From Ectobacillus funiculus (lineage in GTDB: Bacteria > Bacillota > Bacilli > Bacillales > Bacillaceae_G), in the NCBI RefSeq assembly GCF_042429435.1, contig NZ_JBHMAF010000166.1: a stretch of DNA of 64,000 nucleotides, one strand, 5' to 3'. Below the pieces are notes generated by a model that was not told where the DNA came from, did not search any database, and saw only the letters and a program-made list of their open reading frames with translations. A program made the position numbers and the translations under genes. Position 1 is the stretch's first letter, and the number at the start of each line of letters is the position of its first letter. Below are positions 8,656 through 17,867 of the stretch, piece by piece.

Positions 8656-9005
8656 TTAACAAGAAAATTAGAGATGTAAATTCATTTAGCTGATCTATTA
8701 TTAGACGATATAGGGACGTCGATTAAAGAATATTGGAAATGGAGAAAGGTTATGAACTATAAATTAATTCGAAACATCATCCAAGCTACCTGTTAGGGAA
8801 AAAACATGTTATAAAACAATTGGCTTGTGGCGGTACTATTCAGAGCATCTATGATGACTCCCTACCCCAGATTGCCAAATATAGTAATTCGATTTAGCAA
8901 CAACAGGCACAAGCCTTACCTTATTAGTAATCATAGAAGACATGGTTACACATCTACCAAAAACGAAAAAGGATCATTGATCCCTAAAAAAGAAAGAAGG
9001 ATATT
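8656..9005. other. Gene-free stretch, possible gene remnants
   Basis: No intact gene. Short open stretches (for example DLLLDDIGTSIKEYWKW near 8692, and a stop-interrupted frame around 8777-8925) have protein-like composition but I recognise none of them. TGGCTTGTG near 8820 and CACAAGCC near 8908 form a loose inverted repeat. A decayed gene is possible. Confidence 0.3.
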
Positions 9006-9803
9006 ATGAGCGAACATATTATTGCATTTATTTTAGGTATTGTCGAAGGGTTAACTGAATATCTACCGGTTTCATCAACTGGGCACATGATACTTGTCGG
9101 GCATTTGCTTGGGTTTGAAGGAGATAAAGCAAAAACTTTTGAAATTATCATCCAACTTGGAAGCATGTTAGCGATACTCTTTCTATTCTGGAAAAGATAC
9201 CTTTCCCTATTCAACTTCAAAACAATTGGAAAACCTGAAAAGAAGTTAGACATCGTCCATATAATATTAGGTATCATTCCGGCTGGAATCGCAGGGGTAC
9301 TTTTGCACCATGCCATAAAAAAATATTTATTTGCAGATTATATTGTAGTTATTACGCTTATCCTAGGCGCTATTCTTATGATTTTTGCAGAGAAGAAAAA
9401 AACAGCCATCACAGCAGAAACAGTGGACGACTTATCATACGGACAAGCGTTTAAAATTGGTTTATTCCAATGCTTAGCCCTTCTTCCTGGTTTTTCTCGT
9501 TCTGGTTCAACCATCTCAGGAGGATTATTAGTCGGAGCAAATCATAAAGCTTCTGCAGAATTTTCATTTTTAGTCGCTCTTCCAGTAATGGTTGGAGCAA
9601 CAGGGCTTGATTTTGTGAGTAGTCTTCATTCGCTTCATGCAAGTGATTTCTCGTTATTTGCCATCGGTTTTATCACTGCTTTTATCGTAGCAATGATTGT
9701 AGCCCTTGTTTTCTTGCAATTAATTCAAAAAATCGGGCTAACCGTATTCGCTTATTATCGGATTTTAGTTGCTGTATTATTCACCATATTTGTATTACTA
9801 TAA
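9006..9803 (+). CDS. uppP: Undecaprenyl-diphosphatase UppP (BacA)
   Basis: A 265-residue polytopic membrane protein with both BacA signatures: GIVEGLTEYLPVSSTGHMIL (residues 11-30) and PGFSRSGSTISGGLLVG (~162-178). It dephosphorylates undecaprenyl diphosphate to recycle the lipid carrier for peptidoglycan and teichoic acid, and overexpression gives bacitracin resistance. AGAAGG lies upstream of ATG 9006. Together with the PAP2, VTT and deacetylase genes upstream it gives this 4.5 kb a consistent lipid-carrier theme, although the 350-bp gap argues for its own promoter. Confidence 0.95.
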   Translation: MSEHIIAFILGIVEGLTEYLPVSSTGHMILVGHLLGFEGDKAKTFEIIIQLGSMLAILFLFWKRYLSLFNFKTIGKPEKKLDIVHIILGIIPAGIAGVLLHHAIKKYLFADYIVVITLILGAILMIFAEKKKTAITAETVDDLSYGQAFKIGLFQCLALLPGFSRSGSTISGGLLVGANHKASAEFSFLVALPVMVGATGLDFVSSLHSLHASDFSLFAIGFITAFIVAMIVALVFLQLIQKIGLTVFAYYRILVAVLFTIFVLL

Positions 9804-10216
9804 AAAAATCAAGCCGGAATTTTCAGGATTGTTTTTTATATCTTCTATTAACTACTTTATGAGCGCATTTCTTCAAAGCGGTATACTAGGGGTGCAGTGG
9901 AAATAAAAATGCCTTGTCCAGTTGATTGAACAAAACAAAGCTCCTTTCATTTTAGAAAGGGAGTTGTATGTTTAGGAAATATTGTGAAGAATTACATTTA
10001 AAGTAATGGAGGCGATACTTCTAGAAGGAGGTCGCCTTTTTTCTCTTTGCACAAGAAATATTGTGAAATTCAATCTGACGTGAATAGAATATACATTGTT
10101 CCTTCTTCAACGAGCAGGTTAAAGTGATTGAGGAATCATAATTGATACATTTTGTATGCTTTATGAGCCTTGAAGAACCTTATACTTGAATTCTTGGCGG
10201 TGCATAATTAGGCTGA
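9804..10216. other. Gene-free stretch with two hairpins
   Basis: Holds GCTCCTTTC/GAAAGGGAG (about 9941-9965) and a terminator-like stem GGCGA/TCGCC followed by TTTTTT at 10008-10042. No gene seen. The hairpins lie too far from uppP to be its usual terminator, and a lost gene is possible. Confidence 0.4.
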
Positions 10217-10630
10217 GCAAGGGAATTGGGAATCGATGTTGTAGCATTTGGTACACTAGCCCATGGATTGCTCGGAGGCACTTGGTCAAAGGAAAAAGTA
10301 GATGTCAACAATACTGGGGTTCCATTATTTTCCAAAGAAAATATAGACAAAAATCTTTCTCTTATTGAAGTATTACGTGAAATAGCTGTTGAAAAACAAA
10401 TTACGTTACCACAGCTTGCTATTGCTTGGGTTTTAGCCAAAGGAGAAGATATTATTCCGCTAATTGGTGCCAGACGCGTGTCTCAGCTCCAAAATTCAAT
10501 GGAATCTTTGGATGTTCATCTAAGTGAAAGTGATGTCAAGAGAATTGAAGAGGCTATTCCGGTAAATGAGATAGCCGGTGGTAGTTTTCCTCAGATGCAA
10601 TTCAAAAACGGAATGGTAGTTCATCAGTAA
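10217..10630 (+). pseudogene. Aldo/keto reductase, C-terminal fragment
   Basis: The frame begins after a TGA at 10214 as ARELGIDVVAFGTLAHGLLG and continues for ~138 residues to HQ, matching the last 40% of NADPH-dependent aldo/keto reductases (AQPQLAIAWVLAKG-type helix, then LIGARRVSQLQN for cofactor binding). The N-terminal barrel with the catalytic Asp, Tyr and Lys is missing and there is no ribosome site, so this is a 5'-truncated relic. Confidence 0.85.
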
Positions 10631-10817
10631 GGATGCTATTTACTGAAAATTTCCTTCTAAACAAAGGGACATCCAATCATATTGGGTAGAAAGAACCTTG
10701 AGTCAATCAGAAGGGCTTTACCTGACAGAAGAAGTGAAACGAGATTCAAAATAACTATGTTAGCGGCAACAAACTTAGTAGTCGGATTACGGGGAAAACC
10801 CCGCCAACTTTGATTAA

Positions 10818-10866
10818 TAGGGACGGTTCTTTTTCCCCCTTAGGAAGCAAAAGAATCGTCCCCCTG
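10818..10866. terminator. Palindromic hairpin with GGGACGGTTCTTTT arms
   Basis: GGGACGGTTCTTTT pairs with AAAAGAATCGTCCCC. It lies just past the 3' end of the minus-strand esterase and may be its terminator. I recall similar short palindromes scattered in Bacillus genomes. Confidence 0.5.
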
Positions 10867-10881
10867 TATCTCGCATGTTCT

Positions 10882-11958
10882 TTAATTTTTCTTTTTCCTA
10901 AGTTTTGAAAGGAGGATGCTCAAAAAGTTCTTTTTTGGTGTTTCGCTTGGTGGTTCGTCCTGTGGATTGACTGAAGATGGGACAAGTGTATTGGCCGGAG
11001 TCTCGATCAGTTTTTCTTCCGGCTGTTGTTGCTGTTTACTGAAAAAGTTCCAGATAATTTCTGTTGCATTTGGACCCGAGGGGTCCGTGTAAGAACCATT
11101 CGAACTTCCCCCAGACCAGGTATGCCCCATTTTATCGATCATCCAAAGTTCCAATAATGGTTCGCTGTCCCCACCATTATATACATGCTGGGTACAAACT
11201 TTTCCATCTATTATATCTGATTTGACCAGGGCAGGGGTAACATCAGCAAGGCCTATCCCACCTTCAACGAGAAAATTGGTTTGAGCCCATTGGATGATAA
11301 CCTGCTGGCCGTTAATGGGGTGGACCGTTGTATCATAGATCCCATGGAAAACAATCACCCGTATTTTTTTCTTATACTCTCCCATCTCTTGAAATGCACT
11401 GTTTCCGCATTCATATGGGTCAGGAACGCCTTTCTCCATCCTTTTTTTAGCTTCCTCAGCCATCGGGTCGGTTAGAAAAAATACATTGGCAGCGTCATAG
11501 GCTAGTCCCGAACAAATTCCGATACCATTAAAGACATCTGGATACGTAACACCCAGAATACAGGCTAGTGACCCGCCTGCTGATAAGCCCGCAGCGTACA
11601 CCTTATTTGAATCAATCTTGTATTTACTTTTCACCTCATTAATAATCTCATAAATTAGCTTGGGATGTCCCTCCCCGCGGTGTTGATTTTTATCTAAAAA
11701 CCAGTTCCAGCAACCAAAAGGGTTATACCCAGCCAGATCTGAAAGATTTAACGGATGGTTCATATCAGGATAGAGGACAAGGAATTTTTCCTTTTCAGCA
11801 AGTGTGTTCATGTTTGTTCCTGCAGCAAAATCATCCGGATCTTGCCCGCATCCATGAAGCATCACCAATAATGGAGACTCTTTATCTAAATTATACTCAC
11901 CAGGGACATATAGCTTGTATTTAAAATCTTGATAAATAAAATCGAGAAATTTCCCCAA
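10882..11958 (-). CDS. PHB-depolymerase-type esterase (alpha/beta hydrolase)
   Basis: A 358-residue alpha/beta hydrolase of the extracellular PHB depolymerase type 1/feruloyl esterase family. Visible: oxyanion region VMLHGCGQDPDDFA (~33-46), nucleophile elbow GLSAGG (~125-130), catalytic Asp in FHGIYDTTVH and His in DKMGHTWSGG. There is no signal peptide, so it is probably intracellular, and it ends in a Pro/Glu-rich tail and a basic KLRKKKN terminus not typical of the catalytic domain. TTG 11958 is taken as start because GGAGG lies nine bases upstream. The substrate (short polyester or esterified compound) cannot be told. Confidence 0.85.
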   Translation of the reverse strand: MGKFLDFIYQDFKYKLYVPGEYNLDKESPLLVMLHGCGQDPDDFAAGTNMNTLAEKEKFLVLYPDMNHPLNLSDLAGYNPFGCWNWFLDKNQHRGEGHPKLIYEIINEVKSKYKIDSNKVYAAGLSAGGSLACILGVTYPDVFNGIGICSGLAYDAANVFFLTDPMAEEAKKRMEKGVPDPYECGNSAFQEMGEYKKKIRVIVFHGIYDTTVHPINGQQVIIQWAQTNFLVEGGIGLADVTPALVKSDIIDGKVCTQHVYNGGDSEPLLELWMIDKMGHTWSGGSSNGSYTDPSGPNATEIIWNFFSKQQQQPEEKLIETPANTLVPSSVNPQDEPPSETPKKNFLSILLSKLRKKKN

Positions 11959-12280
11959 ATCACTTAACCTCCGTTTTTATACTCTATTTTCCTACCTTAT
12001 TCCGGTGGTTATCACAACATAAGTATTTATTTTATAATTTTAACAACAATTAAGTGATTTAGAGAGTGAAAAGTAGAAGGAAAAGCGTAATGTTAGAACT
12101 AAAGTGGCAAACAGAGAAAGTAGAGACTGAATTACCATTAGTCACTGCTTTGTATTTTTGAAAGTTTTGTTTCTTTAGCGTGTTCAGAAAGTCACTATTC
12201 TCTGAACGCAGAAATATAATAAGTAGATTACATGTTCTTTAGATCAATTTGTGTTCAAAAACCCTTTTTTGAGTCACACA

Positions 12281-12351
12281 CCCTAAAGGAATCACCGTTT
12301 TCATGAATTTGTTGACTAGTCAATGAGTTTAGGGAAAACGGTGCTTTTTTT
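12281..12351 (+). terminator. Terminator with an overlapping alternative stem
   Basis: CACCGTTTTC (12293-12302) pairs with GAAAACGGTG (12334-12343) followed by seven T. CCCTAAA (12281) can also pair with TTTAGGG (12327-12333), which abuts the terminator arm. The two pairings cross, so they would be mutually exclusive or form a pseudoknot. Confidence 0.6.
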
Positions 12352-13164
12352 GTTCAACCTTTTCATTACAAATTTAACTCATAGAATTATCCAGTGTTAA
12401 ATACACAACATATTAATTCTAATGTTAATAATAGTAATAACATTATTGACTCATTAATAACGTACTTGAGATTTTTCCTGAAAAATTAAAGTTTGAAGAA
12501 GAAGTAAAAAAGCGGTTATAAGGAATTAGGCATTTCCTTAGGAGTGCTTTTTATTTTGTAGAATCCCGGATAATAAGGAAAGGCCTTCGGTGTGGTGTGG
12601 ATCCGATAGGCTTATTTGCCATTGTTTAACCCCTTCTAGAGCAATTCATACATAGTTTCGGCACATGTACCCATCGTATTTTCACCCTAATATTATGGTT
12701 AAAATGTGGATTTATATGCCAAGCGTATTCAGAATCTTATGCAGCTTATTCTGATTGTTCTTGCTGTCGAATGTTGTTATGACGGTGTGTATGGAGCCTT
12801 GCATATCTTCTGGTAAACGGAAGCGGCAATGATCCTTGCCTGGTAAGGGTGAGTGGTTTCATCAACTGCCGATCATGACGTCTTATGGAACTAAAAATGA
12901 ATTTGCTATGCCTTGTTGTTCCTTGTTTAAACGGACAGTCCACTAGAAGTATTTCGTACAACTATCCTGCTTGTTGAACAAGTAACAATCCTTTTCTTTG
13001 GAATAAATAGCAACGTTATCGATTAACAGAACCTAAAAAAGGGAAAATAGGTTGAAAAATTTATTTTTATCAAAAAAAGACTTTAATTTCTTTAAGTTCA
13101 TTTTAAAATAAGGTATCCTTAATTTAAAAAACGGGCATATTTTAAATTAAGGAGGGGGATTTGG
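12352..13164. other. Gene-free stretch, AT-rich then unassigned
   Basis: 12400-12470 is very AT-rich with repeated TTAATA-type words, like three other islands in this window. 12740-12960 has higher GC and an open minus-strand frame of 71 codons with no recognisable family or ribosome site. Ahead of the Fic gene, 13110-13150 offers promoter-like sequence, and AAGGAGGGGG is its ribosome site. Confidence 0.35.
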
Positions 13165-14397
13165 GTGGATTATGATAAGTTATCTAAGATTTTTTATAAA
13201 ACGGATAGCAAAACCCATCTTTCAGAGTATGAAAAAAGGATAAATAGCTATGGTTCCTATAAGACAAACCTAAGTATTAGACCTTTCAGAAAAGAAAAAT
13301 TGATGAATCAAGAAGAAACATTATTTTTTGTTAATATAGATAAATTGGTAAAGCTATATGAAGAAGTATTAACTAACAGTTGTACCATTCAGCTAGCTGT
13401 GAGCAAATTACCGACATTTGCAGTTGAGCCTTATTTCCATAAATTAATCATCAATGAAGCTCAAAGCAATAATGAGATTGAAGGAGTTAGAAGTACGAAG
13501 GAAGAGTTATCCAATGTTTTAGAGCACATCCACGATACTAAAGCAACAGCTAAAAAGCGTTTTTTAGGTATGATGAAAACTTATAACTACATTGATAAAT
13601 TAGAACCTCTTCAATCAGTTGAGGATTTTAGAAAACTGTATGATGAACTAGTCGCTGATGAAATACCTAAAAATAAGCAACCTGATGGGAAATATTTTAG
13701 AGCAGAAGGTGTCAGTGTAACGGATGGTGCAAAGGTTACGCATAGAGGAATTGAGCCGGAGTCTAAAATTATAGAAAAGTTAAATGAGATTATTTATTTT
13801 TTGAACACTTCAGGAATTCCGGACTTATACAAGTATATGATCGCACATTATTACTACGAATATATACACCCATTTTACGATGGCAACGGCAGAACTGGCC
13901 GATTATTGGTATGTAGCTATGTCTCTAGAAAGTTAGATCGTTACTCAGCCATTACTTTATCTTATGCTATTAACAATGATAAGCCTAAATATTATAAAGC
14001 TTTAGAGAATGTTTCTGATCTCCATAATAAAGGGGAGCTGACTTTTTATTTGATGGATATGTTAGAACTTTTAAGCTCTGGTCAAAAAGCAATAATAGAG
14101 GATTTACAGCTTGGTTTAGCCAAAGCACAACGAATCAAAGAATACATCAGCGATCTAGATTGGACTAATGATAATTTGTTGAAGGATGTGCTTCATATAC
14201 AACTTGATATAATGGTATTCGCTGGAGAAAGTAGATTATTAACAAATGCAGAATTGGTTCAAGTCTTAGGTGTAACAGCGCATAAGATAAACAAAGTTAT
14301 GGCTGAACTCGAAGAGCGCCAAATCGTTCATTTACTTAAACAACGACCTAAAACTTTTGCAATTACCGATGCGTTCATTGAGGGAATATTCATTTAA
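13165..14397 (+). CDS. Fic-domain protein with N-terminal inhibitory motif and winged helix
   Basis: A 410-residue Fic protein. The catalytic loop HPFYDGNGRTGR (residues 235-246) is a complete HxFx(D/E)GNGRxxR motif, so AMP transfer (or phosphate/nucleotide transfer) from ATP to a target hydroxyl is expected. Upstream, NNEIEG (102-107) corresponds to the alpha-inh helix whose Glu blocks ATP in class II Fic proteins, though the first position is Asn rather than Ser/Thr. The C-terminus (~355-405) reads like a winged helix (LTNAELVQVLGVTAHKINKV). GTG 13165 follows AAGGAGG. No toxin or antitoxin partner is adjacent, and the target is unknown. Confidence 0.9.
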   Translation: MDYDKLSKIFYKTDSKTHLSEYEKRINSYGSYKTNLSIRPFRKEKLMNQEETLFFVNIDKLVKLYEEVLTNSCTIQLAVSKLPTFAVEPYFHKLIINEAQSNNEIEGVRSTKEELSNVLEHIHDTKATAKKRFLGMMKTYNYIDKLEPLQSVEDFRKLYDELVADEIPKNKQPDGKYFRAEGVSVTDGAKVTHRGIEPESKIIEKLNEIIYFLNTSGIPDLYKYMIAHYYYEYIHPFYDGNGRTGRLLVCSYVSRKLDRYSAITLSYAINNDKPKYYKALENVSDLHNKGELTFYLMDMLELLSSGQKAIIEDLQLGLAKAQRIKEYISDLDWTNDNLLKDVLHIQLDIMVFAGESRLLTNAELVQVLGVTAHKINKVMAELEERQIVHLLKQRPKTFAITDAFIEGIFI

Positions 14398-14712
14398 TTG
14401 AACTACCCCCACCTACTCGCTAACGCTCCTTGAGGTGGGGGATTCTGTATTTTCTTCCTAAGAAGCGAAATACAGAGCCGTTCAACAGGCTTCTCATAGG
14501 ACAAATAGGGAGAGCTCACACTTCCTTGTACGTGACAAAGCCACCGAGGTGACCTTGTCTCATACAAGTAGTGATAGTTGCTTCTCTTTTTTCACCCTAT
14601 ACGTGTTGCAATGTTCTTGCACCAATGCACCCACCATTCTGGAGCTAGATCCTCTGGCCTTTGCGGCAAAATGATGGTGATGCAAGAACAGATGATGCCA
14701 TTCCAAACGAAG
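14398..14712 (-). ncRNA. Candidate omega-RNA region of the 571-aa TnpB element
   Basis: 315 gene-free bases separate the tnpB stop from the right-end hairpin, longer than in the element at window start. They contain several paired segments, for example GTGCAAGAAC-type complementary words near 14610 and 14690. In TnpB systems the guide RNA comes from this region. Boundaries are inferred. Confidence 0.45.
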
Positions 14713-16428
14713 TCAGGCTTCCCTTTCTTCTAACCAAATTTTTGGTACATACTTCTGCAACATATCACGTTCTGCTTGTGTCAGCCCATAGTTACAAATC
14801 TCTTTATTGAATAATGGATAAGATTGGCCCGATACATGATAGAATACGTGCGGACGAAGCGCTTTGAATGCTTTTGTCAACACACTCCATTGTTTCCAGT
14901 AATGCTCCCCATCCTTGCGTTCTGTATAGATTCGCAACAGCTTTGGCACCTGCTCCTTCAGATTCATGCCGCGTCTGCCAATGACGTAGGACGCCGCTTG
15001 ATGGATCGAAATATGCATCTGTTTCATATACTTCATCTTCCCGATCTGGCTTGTGAAGGCAGGATTCACCTCAAATACAGCGATTCCCATTTTGGCAGCT
15101 CGGCTGTGAATGCTATCCTGCATCTTTTTATAGGCAAACAGGCTCATTCTTCGATTTTGCTTCCGATTGCGGTAACGTCCGGCAGATTTGGAGAGGGTTG
15201 TATCCAATGCTTCTAATACTATCGGCTTATTCCTTTGAACGGCGATGTCCACCAAACGAATCGCTTCTGCTTCTAGCATTTTTGTGATTTGTCCGCTTCG
15301 TTTTCCTTCTAAGGAGAAATAGAGACAAGAGGAGGAAAGTAATTGTCCTTGTCCATTCACGTTGGAGAAGGCAATATGATTGTAGTTGACGTCCACACCG
15401 ATGACACCATCTGCTTTTGCGTGATTGAGATGAGGATGTTCTGGCTCTTCTACGATACATTTGATGATATAGTACGTACCATGGTCTTCGATGGACCAAC
15501 CCATTGACTGGCCATCCTTCTTTTTATTTTGACAGGAAAGCTGCGTGGCGATAGATTCTTGCACCCGGTCTTGTCCATAAGGAAAATACACATACGGAAG
15601 GATAAGCGCTTGTCCCGTAATACTTCTGACATGTAAGGTTTGGCTTTGTGCATCATATTGGAACACAAAGTTCCCATACTTCGCATCCTTCCGTCCAGAA
15701 AGCGTCATCTTGGCGTTTCTTTTGTAACAGAATGCATGTCTCCACGCCACATAACTCTTTTGATCCTTACGCATTGTATATCGCTTACGAAAGAAGGAAC
15801 GAGAGCCGAACAAAACCGAAGGAATCTCTCGTCTTAGTTTCTCCTTTTTCTGCTCCTGCCGAAGGAGACGATGCCGGAGTTGTCCGATTCTTGCCTTGAG
15901 ACGTTTGAGCTCTTTATCTATATGCCGATGCTCAAACAGGTAGGGGGAGAACCAAACCTGTGTCTCGTTCTTACGATGAAGTGCATATACCGCACCGGAA
16001 GCTGTTTGATGCACCCGATACCCCATTCTCTTATGCAATCTCGGTTTTCTATCCACAATTGATTGCTTCATGTTTCGCAATGCCGTCAGCTTGCTGCGTT
16101 CATTTTTTAATTTCTTTTGAATCGATTTCATGACACTGTCCACCTGTTTGACATACAACGCTTGTAGTTCCTTTTGCGATGTCCGAAGGGCGTTTGCTTG
16201 TTGGACTGCGCTATTCGTATAGTAGTCATCCAGTTGAAATCGTTTCTTAATCGCAAGGTGAAGCGTGCCTTCATACGGCTTGTTCCCCGTGCGTAGATGT
16301 TTTGTTTGCCAAGCATAAGCCGTGCGCACGGCTCTATTATAGAGACGGAGAGAATGAGAAAGTTCCTGATTCACATCGTGGGGGACCTTGTGTTTATAGA
16401 TTCGATTGGAAAAATAACACTTCTTCAT
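14713..16428 (-). CDS. Large TnpB-like protein, no zinc ribbon (IS605 OrfB family)
   Basis: A 571-residue protein with a basic, partly coiled-coil N-terminal half (about residues 90-215 rich in K/E) and a RuvC-like C-terminal half. RuvC-I is IGVDVNYNHIAF (Asp), RuvC-II is KPIVLEALDT (Glu). The third site reads ISIHQAASYVIGRRG, where canonical TnpB has an Asp, and no CxxC zinc ribbon is present. Nuclease activity is therefore uncertain from sequence alone. ATG 16428 follows GAGGAGAAAGG. A second copy, over 80% identical by eye, begins at 63415. Confidence 0.85.
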   Translation of the reverse strand: MKKCYFSNRIYKHKVPHDVNQELSHSLRLYNRAVRTAYAWQTKHLRTGNKPYEGTLHLAIKKRFQLDDYYTNSAVQQANALRTSQKELQALYVKQVDSVMKSIQKKLKNERSKLTALRNMKQSIVDRKPRLHKRMGYRVHQTASGAVYALHRKNETQVWFSPYLFEHRHIDKELKRLKARIGQLRHRLLRQEQKKEKLRREIPSVLFGSRSFFRKRYTMRKDQKSYVAWRHAFCYKRNAKMTLSGRKDAKYGNFVFQYDAQSQTLHVRSITGQALILPYVYFPYGQDRVQESIATQLSCQNKKKDGQSMGWSIEDHGTYYIIKCIVEEPEHPHLNHAKADGVIGVDVNYNHIAFSNVNGQGQLLSSSCLYFSLEGKRSGQITKMLEAEAIRLVDIAVQRNKPIVLEALDTTLSKSAGRYRNRKQNRRMSLFAYKKMQDSIHSRAAKMGIAVFEVNPAFTSQIGKMKYMKQMHISIHQAASYVIGRRGMNLKEQVPKLLRIYTERKDGEHYWKQWSVLTKAFKALRPHVFYHVSGQSYPLFNKEICNYGLTQAERDMLQKYVPKIWLEEREA

Positions 16429-16452
16429 TCCTTTCTCCTCCCTTCTGGTTCA

Positions 16453-16476
16453 TTTTGGTAATTATATATTACCAAA
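16453..16476. promoter_or_regulatory. Palindrome over the tnpB promoter region
   Basis: TTTTGGTAAT and ATTACCAAA flank a 5-base AT core containing a TATAAT-like element, 25 bases upstream of the tnpB start. The same palindrome recurs at 63366-63390, so it is conserved between copies and could be an autoregulatory operator. Confidence 0.5.
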
Positions 16477-16564
16477 GGAACATACGTTTGTCTAGTGGGG
16501 TTTTCCTATTCAAACATGCTAGGCGAATCGCCTAGCCGACATTCATCCTCCACTTACCACGAGC

Positions 16565-17710
16565 TCACTGACCAAATTTCGAAAACTGCGTCTGCAAGAT
16601 ATGAACCTTCTGGATCTGCTGATTAACAAGACTGTCGAGATTGCCATTGAAAAGAAAATTATCAAAAGTAAAACCATTATTGTTGATTCCACCCATACGA
16701 AGGCACGGTACAATCAGAAAACACCAAGAGAAATCCTGATGAATCGTTCCAAAAACGTAAGAAAAGCCATCTATAAAGTTGATGAAGCCATGAAAGAAAG
16801 GTTTCCGGCCAAACCTACAACGGATACATTAGATGACGAAATTACGTATTGCCAGAAACTCGTGGAAGTCATCGAGAAGGAAGCACATCTTTGCGAGTAT
16901 CCAAAAATTAAGGAGCCGTTGAACCTATTGAAGGAAACAATTGCCGATGATATTGAACAGCTACGCAGCATGAGAGACCAAGATGCGAGAGTGGGGCACA
17001 AGAGTGCAGATTCCTCCTTTTTGGGCTACAAAACCCATCTTGCCATATGCAAAGAGCGGATCATTACGGTTGCCCACATTACGACAGGTGAAAAGCCGGA
17101 TGGAAAACAACTTCCAACACTGGTTGAAAAGAGCAAAGTGGCTGGAATAGAGGTTGAGGAAGCGATTGGTGACATGGCGTATTCAGAGAAGGACAACATC
17201 TCATACTGTCAGGAAGAGGATATTAAACTCATTTCAAAACTGAACCCTGTCGTAACACAAGGAATTCGTAAAAAAGAAGATGAATTTGAGTTCAATAAGG
17301 ATGCCGGTATGTTTGTGTGTAAGGCTGGGCATCAGGCAATCAGAAAGAAACGTCATGGAAAGACGGGAAACGGAAAGAACCCGACCCTTAGGTATTACTT
17401 TGATGTGAAGAAGTGCCAGACATGTCCGTTTCAAGAAGGGTGTTACAAAAAAGGAGCCAAAAGCAAAACGTATTCTGTATCCATCAAAAGTACGGAACAG
17501 ACAGATCAGGAAGCGTTCCAGAACAGCGAGTATTTTAAGAAAAAAGCGAAGGAACGTTACAAGATTGAAGCAAAAAACAGCGAGCTAAAACACCGACACG
17601 GGTATGATGTGGCATTCTCCTCGAGCCTCGTTGGCATGGAATTACAAGGAGCAATGGCTATTTTCACGGTCAACCTGAAGCGAATTTTGAAACTGATGGA
17701 GCGGGAATGA
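16565..17710 (+). pseudogene. IS1182-family transposase, 5'-truncated
   Basis: The frame enters at the insertion junction as SSLTKFRKLRLQDMNLLDLL, a segment that lies well inside normal IS1182 transposases, and runs to E369 counted from the first ATG (16601). The remaining DDE-type core is present: IIVDSTHTKARY, GDMAYSEKDN, a cysteine-rich KKCQTCPFQEGC segment, and a terminal ERYKIEAKNSELKHRHGYD. About 120-150 N-terminal residues (the DUF772 domain and the first part of the core) are missing, and there is no ribosome site at 16601. It is unlikely to be functional. Confidence 0.85.
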
Positions 17711-17726
17711 ACGATCAGGAGGAACA

Positions 17727-17766
17727 TGCGTAAGAAAAAAGACGACAAATGTCGTCTTTTTTCTTA
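17727..17766. terminator. Bidirectional terminator at the IS1182 3' end
   Basis: GTAAGAAAAAAGACGAC pairs perfectly with GTCGTCTTTTTTCTTAC around AAAT. Confidence 0.9.
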
Positions 17767-17867
17767 CATTCTTTGGAACTGACTGTTAGTTTTTCAGTGC
17801 CCTCTTTACCACTGGGCTACGCCCATCACGTGCTTGAAGTGGAGGTCTTCTGTCGGAAAATGATAAA

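Larger units (their letters stand above)
16561..17805 (+). mobile_element. Truncated IS1182-like element with 7-bp target duplication
   Basis: The 1245-bp insertion splits the left-end hairpin of the TnpB element. TTACCAC is duplicated on both sides (16554-16560 and 17806-17812), and comparison with the intact left end near 63280 confirms that one copy is extra. Its termini GAGCTCACTGA and, inverted, GAGGGCACTGA match at 9 of 11 positions. The left terminus lies inside the transposase coding region, so this is a shortened copy that nevertheless seems to have moved as a unit. Confidence 0.75.
14398..17867 (-). mobile_element. IS200/IS605-type TnpB element, interrupted by an IS1182-like insertion
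   Basis: Read on the minus strand, the element has a left-end hairpin now split into 16500-16560 and 17806-17867, a 571-codon tnpB (14713-16428), a ~300-base 3' tail and a right-end hairpin at 14405-14441 (CCCCCACCT pairing with AGGTGGGGG) closing in TAGTTCAA. Its left end matches the second copy at 63225-63330 up to the break. The right end starts within a few bases of the Fic stop codon. No tnpA is present, so movement would depend on a transposase elsewhere. Confidence 0.85.

Noticed and set aside
8827..9009. Open frame of 60 codons overlapping the uppP start
   Set aside because: No ribosome site and no family; the uppP start with AGAAGG is much better supported.
12746..12961. Minus-strand open frame of 71 codons
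   Set aside because: Composition is unlike a protein (Arg/His-rich, low complexity), with no ribosome site and no family; kept only as a note in the gap description.
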